64,000 bases of DNA from JAWXUE01 sp044432925 (GTDB taxonomy: Bacteria; Bacillota_I; Bacilli_A; Acholeplasmatales; Anaeroplasmataceae), in the NCBI GenBank assembly GCA_044432925.1, contig JAWXUE010000002.1, positions 22,437-86,436 on the forward strand. Reading direction: 5' to 3'. Position 1 is the stretch's first letter. Every line of letters starts with the position of its first letter. A model generated the notes under the pieces. It saw only the letters and a list, made by a program, of their open reading frames with translations. It did no database searches and had not been told where the DNA came from. Below are positions 37,677 to 46,996 of this stretch, one piece after another. The translations under genes were made by a program, and so were the position numbers.

Positions 37677-38276
37677 ATGGATATTAAAGTAGAAAATAAT
37701 GTATTTAAAGGTGTTTTAGAAATACCTTCAATGTATAAAAAAATTAAAAGAATTACTTTTGATGTAAAAGGTACTGATGAAGAATTAACTAATATGCTAG
37801 TTGAATTACAAACTAAATTAAAAGAAAATAAAAAATATTTAATAGATATGATGTTTTATTCATCAATTAAATATGTAGCAAGATGTGGACTTCAAAGACA
37901 CTTAACTATCGGTGATGATCTTGTATCTAAAGAAGGTTTAGACAAATTAGAAGAATATGCTAAATCAGTTAATTTATTAAGTGGATACAAAGGTTATGAA
38001 GGTGATGTAAGAAAATTTGTTGAAGATAATTTTAAATCATGTGATATTGGATTAGTTACATATGATTTTGAAGTAGTAGAATTTATTTTACATTCAAAAG
38101 GTGGATTTGCTATTACACCAGCACCATTAGGATCTGGTTATAATGATGATGAAGAAGAAGCTGAATACGATGAGTATGATTGTCAAGAATTTTGGAATCA
38201 AATAAGCCAAGAAGTTTGGTGTGGAGATTATATTGAATTTAATGCTGACTTAGTTGGTGGAGTAGAATTTCATTAA
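37677..38276 (+). CDS. Cytosolic protein of unknown function
   Basis: The 199-aa protein has no signal peptide. It contains KYVARCGLQRHLTIGDDLVS in the middle, VTYDFEVVEFILHSKGGFAI, then an acidic run DDEEEAEYDEYD (about 158-171) and a Trp-containing end EFWNQISQEVWCGDYIEF. No family was recognised. It lies 29 nt after asnS with an AAGGAG site and may be read from the same transcript; a clear terminator follows. The size and acidic character resemble immunity proteins seen elsewhere in this window, but that is only a resemblance. Confidence 0.55.
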   Translation: MDIKVENNVFKGVLEIPSMYKKIKRITFDVKGTDEELTNMLVELQTKLKENKKYLIDMMFYSSIKYVARCGLQRHLTIGDDLVSKEGLDKLEEYAKSVNLLSGYKGYEGDVRKFVEDNFKSCDIGLVTYDFEVVEFILHSKGGFAITPAPLGSGYNDDEEEAEYDEYDCQEFWNQISQEVWCGDYIEFNADLVGGVEFH

Positions 38277-38283
38277 TAAATTT

Positions 38284-38318
38284 AAGAATAACTATTTACT
38301 TAGTTATTCTTTTTTTTA
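38284..38318 (+). terminator. Terminator of the T-box/asnS unit
   Basis: AAGAATAACTA (38284-38294) pairs with TAGTTATTCTT (38301-38311), 6-nt loop, with an eight-T run. Confidence 0.88.
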
Positions 38319-38375
38319 TAATTTGAAATTATTTCTTCATATATGTTATACTATGAATAATATTGGAGGTATTGT

Positions 38376-40865
38376 ATGAAAGATGTATTTTGTATAAAAT
38401 GTTCAAACAAAGAACAAATAAATAAAGTAGAAGGAAAATATAACTGCTCAAAATGTGGCTGTGAATTAAATGTTGAAGAGTCTCAATTAATAGCAACATT
38501 TTCTGAAAATATAATTTTGAATATTCAAAAGAAAATAAAAAAAATAGAAACTACTGATGATTATGATTTATGTTTAAAAATAGGTCAACTATATGAGGAT
38601 CGTTTAATTATAGCAAAAGACCCTTTAAATTTAGCAATAAGTAAAGGTAATATAGATGCAATGTATACATTAGCAAATAGTCATATTATCCATACAGATA
38701 AATCACGTAGTTCAGCTAATATTCTTCAAGAAGAGAAATGTGCTTACGATTTATTTATGAAAATAAAAGAGTCTGGAGATGAAAAAATTTCTAAAAGATT
38801 ATTAATGTTTCCAAAAGATAAAGTAGAGAATCCTGTACGTTCAGTTTCAGGATGGCGTGGACCTCGTAGTATTAATGTTGAATTAGAAGATATTATTAAA
38901 ATAGACCCATATTTAGAAGTGTTAAGAAATCATGAGGAAATTCAAATTGTAACAAGAGATTTAATATTTCAAACATCTCATACATTTAGAGATAAAACAG
39001 CATATGACTTAAAATGTTTAGTAGTTAATGATTATGTTAAAAATATAAACAATGCAATTTTTAATAGTGTTGATACATTAGTATATTTAGGAGAAAAAGG
39101 ATTCCCTAATTTAGAAGGATTTTATACAACTAAAGTAAAAGAAGTTATATTTATTAATTCAGGATTTTTATCAGGAAAAAAATACTTGTGTGAAGGGTGT
39201 GATTATATAATTAATAACTTCACAACTTTCAATGATAAAGAAAACTTTATAAAAACATTAAGTAAAAATAATGATAAGATGAAAGATTTAACAAAAGAAA
39301 TAATATTAAAATCTAATATTAATGTTGTTAAATTTCTAATAGATAATAATATAGTTAAATATGAAGTGTTAATGAATTGTTTAACAAATGAGTTATCTAA
39401 TGAAAAGAAGTTAATTATAATGGACTCTATAAATAAATCATCTGAAAAAGATAAAGTTGATCACATTAAAAAAGAAGAAAGAAAAGAAAATCTTGATTTA
39501 GGATTTACTGAATTTTCAATTAAAGATTTTAAAAACACTTTTACTTGTGCAATTAAAGATGATTTTATTGAAATAGGTACATATAAATTAAACGAAGAAT
39601 CAATAGTATTCCCTGGAGTAATAAATAAAGTAAGTAATTATTTTATAAAAAAACAAAAAGATAATTTAAATGTAAAGAAAATATATTTTGAAGAAGGAGT
39701 TAAAGTTATTAAAGGAACAGATGCTTCATTTCATAATTTTTCATTTTTAGAAGAAATATACCTTCCTAGTACTTTAGAATATATTGATGAAGATGTTTTA
39801 GAATCTTTACGTAGTTCAGTAAATGTTTATATAGGTGAAGATAAAAAATATGTAATATGTAATGATAATACATTACTAAGAGTTAATGGTTTAGAAAATT
39901 TAAAAGATGTTATAATACCAGAAGGAGTAAAGTCTATTAAAAAAAGACTATTTAAATCAACTAGTATTACGAGTGTATCATTTCCTAAATCTATTCAGAC
40001 AATCAATAGTGGAGTGTTTTCATTTTGTGGTAATTTGAAAAATGTTGAATTTGCTCCCTTAGATGATAACTTAGTTATTGGAACTAATGTATTTTCATTT
40101 TGTGAATCCTTAAAAGTTGTTAATCTACCTGAGGGTACGACACATTTAAAAGACACATGTTTTAGTAGTTGTAAAAATTTAAATGAATTAAATATACCAA
40201 GTACATTATCAGTTATTGAATCAGGAGTATTTGAAAAATGTAGTTCGTTAAATGTTATTTCAATAAGTGATGAAAATAAAAATTTAAAATTGTTAGATAA
40301 AGTATTATATAGTGATAACCAAGTAATAAAAGTTTTGAAAGAATTTGATAAAAAATCTCTTACTATATTAGAAGGAATAACATCAATTTCAATGTGTGCA
40401 TTTGAAGATATGAAAACACTAAATTCTATAATATTGCCTGAATCATTAGAGGTAATATCATCATTCGCTTTTAATGGTTGTTCGAACTTGTTAAATATAA
40501 ATTTACCTATCAATATAAAAGAAATAGGATATGCTGCATTTAAAAATACAAACTTATCAAAGGTTATTTTACCTAATATAACAAAGGTAGAAAGTGCTAC
40601 TTTTGCTGGATGTAAATTGTTATCAGAATTATATATTCCTAATACTGTAACAAAAATAGGAGAAGAAGCTTTTCTACATTGCGAAAGTTTAATTTCATTT
40701 GAAATTCCTACAAGTGTAACTAGAATGGATAGAATGGCATTTAGTTTAAGTTCAGACAGTAAAACTAAAGGTGTTATCTATACTGAATTAAAATCTCAAC
40801 CAGCTGACTGGAATAGAGTGTGGAGTGGTGGTAGAAAGATAGAATGGGGAAATAAAAAACCTTAA
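38376..40865 (+). CDS. Zinc-ribbon protein with BspA-type leucine-rich repeats
   Basis: The 829-aa protein starts with a zinc ribbon (C6, C9, C24, C27) and has no signal peptide. A ~370-residue middle contains a short helical stretch (ISKGNIDAMYTLANSH, Sel1-like) and Lys-rich segments. The C-terminal half (~405-815) is a chain of BspA-type (LRR_5) repeats of ~23 residues with F..C..L..I.LP..L..I...AF, for example IESGVFEKCSSLNVI and KIGEEAFLHCESLISF. BspA-type repeats are usually on surface adhesins, so a cytosolic, zinc-ribbon-fused form is unusual. Promoter: TATACT at 38347-38352 with upstream TG; AGGAGG-like GGAGG before the ATG. Confidence 0.82.
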   Translation: MKDVFCIKCSNKEQINKVEGKYNCSKCGCELNVEESQLIATFSENIILNIQKKIKKIETTDDYDLCLKIGQLYEDRLIIAKDPLNLAISKGNIDAMYTLANSHIIHTDKSRSSANILQEEKCAYDLFMKIKESGDEKISKRLLMFPKDKVENPVRSVSGWRGPRSINVELEDIIKIDPYLEVLRNHEEIQIVTRDLIFQTSHTFRDKTAYDLKCLVVNDYVKNINNAIFNSVDTLVYLGEKGFPNLEGFYTTKVKEVIFINSGFLSGKKYLCEGCDYIINNFTTFNDKENFIKTLSKNNDKMKDLTKEIILKSNINVVKFLIDNNIVKYEVLMNCLTNELSNEKKLIIMDSINKSSEKDKVDHIKKEERKENLDLGFTEFSIKDFKNTFTCAIKDDFIEIGTYKLNEESIVFPGVINKVSNYFIKKQKDNLNVKKIYFEEGVKVIKGTDASFHNFSFLEEIYLPSTLEYIDEDVLESLRSSVNVYIGEDKKYVICNDNTLLRVNGLENLKDVIIPEGVKSIKKRLFKSTSITSVSFPKSIQTINSGVFSFCGNLKNVEFAPLDDNLVIGTNVFSFCESLKVVNLPEGTTHLKDTCFSSCKNLNELNIPSTLSVIESGVFEKCSSLNVISISDENKNLKLLDKVLYSDNQVIKVLKEFDKKSLTILEGITSISMCAFEDMKTLNSIILPESLEVISSFAFNGCSNLLNINLPINIKEIGYAAFKNTNLSKVILPNITKVESATFAGCKLLSELYIPNTVTKIGEEAFLHCESLISFEIPTSVTRMDRMAFSLSSDSKTKGVIYTELKSQPADWNRVWSGGRKIEWGNKKP

Positions 40866-40964
40866 TATATTTTAAAAAAATTACGTAACAACAAGATAAT
40901 GTGAAATTGTTATCTATATTTATAAAAAAATAATAGTATTAATACTACTATATTGTGATATTAC

Positions 40965-40999
40965 AAAAAGAGACTTTTATTATATTATAGTCTCTTTTT
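40965..40999 (+). terminator. Terminator after the leucine-rich protein gene
   Basis: AAAAAGAGACT (40965-40975) pairs with AGTCTCTTTTT (40989-40999). The rest of the 194-bp gap holds a small 14-bp palindrome TAGTATTAATACTA at 40934-40947. Confidence 0.85.
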
Positions 41000-41059
41000 C
41001 TTTTATTATTTTTAATAATAATGTAAAATAAAAAAGAAGTATTTTAAAGGAGATAAATT

Positions 41060-42739
41060 ATGAAAAAAATTATCACATTAATAATTACCATATTAGTAAG
41101 TTTTTCATTAACAGCTTGTTATAAGGCTGAGGAAGACAATCATATTATAGATATAGTAAATGAAATTATAATGCCTACACAAGTATCAAACTCATTTGAT
41201 TTGTTATTGGCTAAAGAAAATGTTGAATTATCTTGGAAATCAAATAGTGAATCAATAACTATTTCTAAAGATAAAGCTATTGTTGAACAATCTGATGTTG
41301 ATGTTAATGTTAAATTAACACTAACAGCAAAAAGAAATGAACAAACTTTATCCAAAGATTTTAGTATGACAGTTCTTAAGAAAGTAGTATTAAATCCTGA
41401 TTATACTATTTATACTATAGAAGAACTATTTGATTTAGAAGATGATACTAAAATTAAATTAGAAAGTGTAACAGTTGCAGACTCTTATTCAAGTGGTACA
41501 CATTTTACTGATGGAGAACATGTTATATATGCATATAGGACATCAAATTTAACAGTTGGTGATACTTATGAAATATTAGCTACTAAATCATCTTACGGTG
41601 AAGGTGTTAATAAAGCTAATCAAATTTCAGTTGTTACAGCAACTAAAATAGAAGATGATAGTAAAGTCTTAGAACCAATTAAAACAACTATAGAAGAATT
41701 AGTTACAACTACTAACTTCTCTTATTACAATATAACTGGTACAGTAAGTATTGAAGATGATTCTTTATTTATAAAAGACAACGAATTTAAAGTTGAAGTA
41801 TCTTCTTATAACAAAAAAGAATCATTAGAATTATTATCTTTATTTGAAAATCAAGAAGTAAATTTAAATGTTTATATTACTGGTGGGCAAGAAAATAGAA
41901 CAGTTTTAACTTATGTTGATGAAACAAGTATTGATGCTAGTGATATTGCATTAGCAAATGCTGCATCTAATTTTATAAGTATTCCTATTTCAGTTAAAGA
42001 AGATATTACATTACCTAATACTAGTACTTTCAATACAACAATAACATGGTCATCTGATAATGAGGCTGTTTTAAGTGGTGAGGGTGTTGTAAATAGATTA
42101 GAAGATGACACAACAGTTATCCTAACAGCAACAATTACATTAAATGAAGTAAGTATTACTAAAGACTTTGAAGTTATTGTAATAAGTTCATTACAAATAG
42201 ATTTAGAAGATTTATTTATTTCTGAATATTATGAAGGTAAAAGTTATGATAAATACATAGAAATATATAATCCAAATGATACTGAAGTTAATTTATTCGG
42301 GTACTCAATTAAAATAGCAATAGATGGTGCAGATTTTACATTAGAAGTTAAATTATCAGGAACATTACAAGCTAATGAAGTAATTGTTGTGGCATCATCT
42401 GATTCTAGACTTAGCGATAATATAACTGATGCTGTAACAAATTTAGGTGATAATGGTATTTTTGATACACTAGCTTATCGTATAAATGGAAATGATACAA
42501 TCGGTTTATTTTATGAAGAAGAGTTAGTTGATATATTTGGTGTTTTAGGTGAAAATCCTGGATCGAAATGGAATTTAAGTGATGGTGGTTCTACGGTTGA
42601 TCATAGAATTATTAGGAATCCTGAATTTGGAGCAAATCCATCTTGGAATACATCTGAATGGACTACAACAGCTGTTTCAGCTGCTGGTGAATATATTGAT
42701 AACTTAGGTAAACATACTTATACAGGAGGGGTTTTATGA
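41060..42739 (+). CDS. Lipoprotein with Ig, OB and lamin-tail domains
   Basis: The 559-aa protein has lipobox LTAC (Cys 20), a first Ig-like module (~30-110), an OB-like module (~115-300: GTHFTDGEHVIYAYRTSNLTVGD), a second Ig (~305-375: ITWSSDNEAVLSGEGVV) and a C-terminal lamin-tail domain (~380-540: FISEYYEGKSYDKYIEIYNP, DIFGVLGENPGSKWN, DHRIIRNPEF). Lamin-tail domains accompany secreted nucleases and may bind DNA or the surface. It overlaps the following endonuclease I gene by 4 nt (ATGA), so the two are made together. Very similar in order to the protein at 55024-56745. Confidence 0.88.
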   Translation: MKKIITLIITILVSFSLTACYKAEEDNHIIDIVNEIIMPTQVSNSFDLLLAKENVELSWKSNSESITISKDKAIVEQSDVDVNVKLTLTAKRNEQTLSKDFSMTVLKKVVLNPDYTIYTIEELFDLEDDTKIKLESVTVADSYSSGTHFTDGEHVIYAYRTSNLTVGDTYEILATKSSYGEGVNKANQISVVTATKIEDDSKVLEPIKTTIEELVTTTNFSYYNITGTVSIEDDSLFIKDNEFKVEVSSYNKKESLELLSLFENQEVNLNVYITGGQENRTVLTYVDETSIDASDIALANAASNFISIPISVKEDITLPNTSTFNTTITWSSDNEAVLSGEGVVNRLEDDTTVILTATITLNEVSITKDFEVIVISSLQIDLEDLFISEYYEGKSYDKYIEIYNPNDTEVNLFGYSIKIAIDGADFTLEVKLSGTLQANEVIVVASSDSRLSDNITDAVTNLGDNGIFDTLAYRINGNDTIGLFYEEELVDIFGVLGENPGSKWNLSDGGSTVDHRIIRNPEFGANPSWNTSEWTTTAVSAAGEYIDNLGKHTYTGGVL

Positions 42740-43881
42740 AAAAAATATTAATTTTATTAACAGTTTTATTAACAATTAATTTTACTCCTGTAGTTACAGC
42801 AAAAACATTTGATAATGTTGGTGATGAAAATCAATACTTTGGATATGTTTCAAACTATAGTGAAAGTTATTATTCATCACTTACTGGTTTATATGGTACT
42901 GATTTTAGAGCGGAATTAAATGATGTTATAACAGATAATTTTGTTTGGCAAAATTATAATTCATCAACTAGATATACAATATTACCAGAAGCAGATGCTG
43001 TTTACGGACAAGAAGGAATGGTTTATTGTATTTATTCAGGACAAATATTTTATGCTGAAGATAGTACTACAGCAGGTCCTAATGGTTATATGTGGAATAC
43101 AGAACATGTTTGGGCGAAATCTCATGGTTTCCCTTCAACAAGTCAATTACCTTATAGTGATTATCATCATTTAAGAGTAGCAGAGAAAAATACTAATTCA
43201 AGAAGAAATAATAGATTTATTGGTTCTGTTGATGGATTAGATTATAATACTGATGATTTTGGTAATAAATATACAACTGATACATGGGAACCAAGAGATA
43301 GTGTTAAAGGTGATGTTGCTAGAATGTTACTATATATGGATGTTAGATATGATGGTGAAGAATCTACTGAGATAGATTTAGTGTTATTAGATGATTATGA
43401 ATTTCCTGATAGTGTAGGAGCACCTCATATGGGACATTTATCAACTTTATTAGAATGGAATAAAGAAGATCCTGTTGATGATAGAGAAAGATATCGTAAT
43501 GATGTAATATATTCTTATCAATTTAATAGAAATCCTTTTATTGATCATCCTGAATATGCTGATATGATTTGGGGAGAAGTTGTTGAAGATGAATTATTAT
43601 CTGAATATTTTGATGAGTTCGTAGAAAGTATTGATTCTAATATTACTTCTGATTCACAAAAAGAATTAGCAATAGCTTATGCTTTATATAATAAATTAAC
43701 AGTTTCACAACAATTTTTAGTTACAACTTATGATATTTTAGAAGGATATTTAATTACTTATAAAAATATAACAAGTTATTCAGAAGATGAATTAGAAATT
43801 ATCTTTGACTTTTATGAAAATTTACTTTTATTAGATGATATTTTAAACGGTAATTTTTATTATTTAGAAAGTTATTTATAG
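42736..43881 (+). CDS. Secreted endonuclease I family nuclease
   Basis: The 381-aa protein has a signal peptide (cut near TAKT, residue 23) and an EndA/NucM catalytic domain with WNTEHVWAKSHG (H124), SDYHHLRVAEKNTNSRRNN, WEPRDSVKGDVARMLLYMDV and FNRNPFIDHPEYADMIW. After it comes a ~100-residue helical tail (SEYFDEFVESI, ALYNKLTVSQQFLVTTYDIL) of unknown role. It is coupled to the preceding lamin-tail lipoprotein by a 4-nt overlap and followed 9 nt later by a membrane protein, forming a three-gene unit. Expected to degrade external DNA and RNA. Confidence 0.92.
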   Translation: MKKILILLTVLLTINFTPVVTAKTFDNVGDENQYFGYVSNYSESYYSSLTGLYGTDFRAELNDVITDNFVWQNYNSSTRYTILPEADAVYGQEGMVYCIYSGQIFYAEDSTTAGPNGYMWNTEHVWAKSHGFPSTSQLPYSDYHHLRVAEKNTNSRRNNRFIGSVDGLDYNTDDFGNKYTTDTWEPRDSVKGDVARMLLYMDVRYDGEESTEIDLVLLDDYEFPDSVGAPHMGHLSTLLEWNKEDPVDDRERYRNDVIYSYQFNRNPFIDHPEYADMIWGEVVEDELLSEYFDEFVESIDSNITSDSQKELAIAYALYNKLTVSQQFLVTTYDILEGYLITYKNITSYSEDELEIIFDFYENLLLLDDILNGNFYYLESYL

Positions 43882-43890
43882 GAGGATATT

Positions 43891-44523
43891 ATGACTAATA
43901 AACAAAAGAAACAATTAAAAACAATAATTAGTATTACTGTTGCTCTTATAACTCTTATAGTTGCTGGTGTATCTTGGTTAATGTTAAAAATAACTACTCC
44001 ACCTTCATTAGAGAAAATAATTAGTGAAATTAAATTTGATTTATCAGAAATTTCAATGCAATCAACAATTACTAATGGTGATTCAGAATTAATATTTACA
44101 TATATAATAAGTGAAGAAAATAACTATATTAAAACTATTGAAGAAGAAAATGATGAAATAAGAACAACTGTTTTATATAAATCTGATGATACATATTATT
44201 TATATAAAAAAACAACAACAGAAGTTGTTATTGAATTAAATGAAAATGATGGTTTAAATATGTTTGATGCTTTAAAAGGTGATGTTGTAAATTTAGATGA
44301 TTATTTAGATGTTAATTATGATAGTATAAAATATTATAATTATGATGAAAATAAAATAACTTACTCAAATTACAGAGGAAATATCTTTTATGATAATGTA
44401 TTATTATTTGAAAATGGTAAATTAATAGAATTATCACAAACATTTACTAGAAATAATACGATTAATACAGTAAATTTAAAAATAATCAATGATTATAAAA
44501 TAGAAATACCTGTTATACAATAG
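43891..44523 (+). CDS. Membrane-anchored protein of unknown function in the nuclease unit
   Basis: The 210-aa protein has a Lys/Gln-rich cytoplasmic start, one membrane segment (~12-34) and an extracellular beta-rich part with many Asn and Tyr (e.g. LYKSDDTYYLYKKTTTEVVIEL). No catalytic motif and no known family were recognised. The pattern, an N-terminal anchor plus an outward domain of ~170 residues, fits a surface accessory protein. It starts 9 nt after the endonuclease with AGGAGG, so it is co-expressed with it. Confidence 0.6.
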   Translation: MTNKQKKQLKTIISITVALITLIVAGVSWLMLKITTPPSLEKIISEIKFDLSEISMQSTITNGDSELIFTYIISEENNYIKTIEEENDEIRTTVLYKSDDTYYLYKKTTTEVVIELNENDGLNMFDALKGDVVNLDDYLDVNYDSIKYYNYDENKITYSNYRGNIFYDNVLLFENGKLIELSQTFTRNNTINTVNLKIINDYKIEIPVIQ

Positions 44524-44589
44524 ATAACGTTTACATAAAAAAACTTTATATTTCACAATTTTTTCATTTAAAAAAAATATATAAAATGT

Positions 44590-44595
44590 TATAAT
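44590..44595 (+). promoter_or_regulatory. Extended -10 promoter of the riboswitch operon
   Basis: ATGTTATAAT places TATAAT at 44590-44595 with the TG of an extended -10, directly before the guanine aptamer that begins at 44601. Confidence 0.7.
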
Positions 44596-44600
44596 ATAAA

Positions 44601-44731
44601 TATCATATATAAGACCAAAAACGGTGGTCAAGTTTCTACCTCAAGCCTAACTTCTTGAGACTATGATATAAATTACACGAGTATAATAATTTATAGATTA
44701 GAGAGACTATTTAATAGTTTCTCTTTTTTTA
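44601..44731 (+). ncRNA. Guanine-type purine riboswitch with terminator
   Basis: P1 pairs TATCATA (44601-44607) with TATGATA (44662-44668). P2 is GACCA/TGGTC (44613-44617, 44625-44629) with a 7-nt loop ending CGG; J2/3 is AAGTTTCTACC (44630-44640); P3 is CTCAAG/CTTGAG (44640-44645, 44654-44659) with loop beginning CC. The binding base in GACTATG is C (44661), the guanine/hypoxanthine form; adenine riboswitches have T there. Downstream, GAGAGACTA (44701-44709) and TAGTTTCTC (44715-44723) form a hairpin followed by seven Ts, so ligand should stop transcription of the importer operon that begins at 44829. Confidence 0.93.
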
Positions 44732-44828
44732 TGTATGATACGCAACTTTTGTGTTGAAATATATAAGATTAATTGTTAAAATATAAGTGTACAAAATAAT
44801 AATAGTTTATAACTAGGAGGATTTCCAA

Positions 44829-46058
44829 ATGGATGTAAAATTAACTGGCTTAACAAAAGTATTTACTCAGGTAAATAAGAAAGAAGTTACAGAGGTAAGA
44901 GCGGTAGATAACTTAGATATCGTTATACCTTCAGGTAAGTTGATAGGTCTATTAGGACCATCGGGATGTGGTAAATCAACAACGTTATATATGATTGCCG
45001 GATTACACAATCCAACAGGTGGTAATATTATCTTTGGTGATGAAGATGTTACAGGGTTAACACCAGATAAAAGAGGTATTGGTTTAGTTTTCCAAAACTA
45101 CGCATTATACCCTCATATGACTGTTAGAAAAAATATACAGTTCCCGTTAGATAATATTATTTTAAATGAACAAGATTTAAATGAAGATGGTACACCGAAA
45201 ATGGAAGAAGTAAAAACTATTTCAGGTACTAAAATCGTTATTGATGAAGAAGGTAACGAAAAAGAAGAAAATGAATATGAAATTGAATTAAAACCAGTAT
45301 ATAAAAAGAGAAAATATACAAAAGAAGAAAAAAATGAATTAGTAGTTTGGGCTGCTAAATTAGTTCAAATAGAAGAATTATTAGATCGTAAACCTGCTCA
45401 AATGTCTGGGGGACAACAACAACGTGTTGCTATCGCTCGTGCATTAGTAAAAAAACCTAGAGTTTTATTATTAGATGAGCCTTTATCAAATCTTGATGCA
45501 AGATTAAGATTACAAACAAGAGAAGAAATTAAAAGAATTCAAAGAGAAACAGGAATTACTACTATCTTCGTAACACATGACCAAGAAGAGGCTATGAGTA
45601 TTTCAGATGAAATCGTAGTAATGAAAGATGGTTTATTACAACAAGTTGGTGAACCTCAAGCTGTTTATGAAGATCCAGAAAATAAATTTGTTGCACAATT
45701 CTTAGGAACTCCACCAATTAACTTCTTTAATGGTAAAGTTAAAGATAAAAAAATTATGGTTGGAACTCATGAATTAGGTACATTAGATATTGCTGATCAA
45801 GAAGTATCAGTAGGTGTTAGACCTGAAGCGTTTGAAGTTGTTACAAAAGAACCAAATTTCCAAGCTGAAATATTAAATGTTGAAAGAATCGGTAGAGATA
45901 TGTCAATTGTTTGTAGACATATAGATTGCGAAAAAGATACATTTAAAGTTATAACAGATTCTGATGCTTTAGTTAAAGCAGAAGGTCAAGCTAAATTCAA
46001 AGTTAAAGCAAATAAAGTATTTGTATTTAACAAAGAAACAGGAATGAGGCTTAAATAA
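44829..46058 (+). CDS. ABC importer ATPase (MsmK/UgpC-like) with internal insertion
   Basis: The 409-aa ATPase has Walker A GPSGCGKST (43-51), Q-loop Gln 89, signature SGGQQQR (193-199), Walker B LLLDEPLSNLD (213-223), switch H in VTHDQEEAM and a C-terminal OB-type (TOBE) domain. The Q-loop to signature distance is ~105 residues rather than ~50, because of a charged insertion (about 110-165, EQDLNEDGTPK...KKRKYTKEEK). The ATPase of the mycoplasma nuclease-linked importer is also enlarged. The gene is first in a six-gene operon with two permeases, binding protein and nuclease, under the guanine riboswitch. By family it is a carbohydrate-type importer; the context suggests nucleoside or sugar-phosphate products of DNA. 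Confidence 0.92.
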   Translation: MDVKLTGLTKVFTQVNKKEVTEVRAVDNLDIVIPSGKLIGLLGPSGCGKSTTLYMIAGLHNPTGGNIIFGDEDVTGLTPDKRGIGLVFQNYALYPHMTVRKNIQFPLDNIILNEQDLNEDGTPKMEEVKTISGTKIVIDEEGNEKEENEYEIELKPVYKKRKYTKEEKNELVVWAAKLVQIEELLDRKPAQMSGGQQQRVAIARALVKKPRVLLLDEPLSNLDARLRLQTREEIKRIQRETGITTIFVTHDQEEAMSISDEIVVMKDGLLQQVGEPQAVYEDPENKFVAQFLGTPPINFFNGKVKDKKIMVGTHELGTLDIADQEVSVGVRPEAFEVVTKEPNFQAEILNVERIGRDMSIVCRHIDCEKDTFKVITDSDALVKAEGQAKFKVKANKVFVFNKETGMRLK

Positions 46059-46984
46059 TGTTAGAAACAAAAAACAACCTTAAAGCTTGGTTATATTTAT
46101 CACCAGTATTAATATTAATGGGGATATTTACATTTTATCCATTATTTAATACGTTATTATTAGCATTTAAAGAGTACGAGTTTGTTTTAAATGCATATGA
46201 AATTGGTATTCCAACATTTACAAAGTTTGGATTTGCTAATTTTGCTTATGTATTTGCGGATGCAAAGTTTAGAACAGCTATAACTAATACATTATTAATT
46301 GTATTTGTTTCAGTACCTTGTTCAATAATATTATCATTATTGATAGCAGTAGCATTAAATTCAATTAAACCATTAAAAAAAGTATTTCAAACAATATTCT
46401 TTATACCTTATGTAACTAATGCAATTGCAATTGGGATGGTATTCTCAGTAATATTTAGTAGAGATACAGGTTTATTTAACGCATTACTAAGTTTATTTAA
46501 TATAGATAATGTCGATTGGATTAATAGTGGTTCATCGCAACTTACAAGAATGTTTGTTTTACAATTATATATTGTTTGGTCATCATTACCATTTAAGATT
46601 TTAATTTTCTTAAGTGCATTACAAGGTGTTGATAAACAATATTATCAAGCAGCACAAATTGATCATGCAAGTAAATCAACAGTATTAAGAAGAGTAACTA
46701 TTCCTTTAATTTCACCAATCATTGCTTATTTAACAATAACATCATTTATTGGTGCATTTAAAGAATATTCTTCAATTATAGGATTATTTGGTACTGATGC
46801 AGGTCCAGCAGCTCAAAGGGGTACTATGGGAACTATAGTATGGTATATTTATCAATTCTTAGGAAAAGATAACATTCCTAACTCAGATGGAGTAGCAGCA
46901 GCGGCCGCAGTTATACTACTATGTATAATCTTATGTATTACAGCTGTAAATATGTATATAAGTAAAAAGAAAGTACATTTTTAG
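46058..46984 (+). CDS. ABC importer permease, UgpA/MalF-like
   Basis: The 308-aa protein has six membrane segments and the EAA-type coupling loop YYQAAQIDHASKSTVLRRVTIPLISP (about residues 203-228). It shares one base with the ATPase stop (TAATG), so translation is coupled. By position and fold it is the A-type permease of a carbohydrate ABC importer. Its first segment begins at residue ~10 (AWLYLSPVLILMGIF). Confidence 0.9.
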   Translation: MLETKNNLKAWLYLSPVLILMGIFTFYPLFNTLLLAFKEYEFVLNAYEIGIPTFTKFGFANFAYVFADAKFRTAITNTLLIVFVSVPCSIILSLLIAVALNSIKPLKKVFQTIFFIPYVTNAIAIGMVFSVIFSRDTGLFNALLSLFNIDNVDWINSGSSQLTRMFVLQLYIVWSSLPFKILIFLSALQGVDKQYYQAAQIDHASKSTVLRRVTIPLISPIIAYLTITSFIGAFKEYSSIIGLFGTDAGPAAQRGTMGTIVWYIYQFLGKDNIPNSDGVAAAAAVILLCIILCITAVNMYISKKKVHF

Positions 46985-46996
46985 GGGGTAAGAACA

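Noticed and set aside
40934..40947. TAGTATTAATACTA palindrome as an operator
   Set aside because: It is short, purely A/T-dominated and sits between a stop and a terminator with no promoter near, so chance is likely in this base composition.
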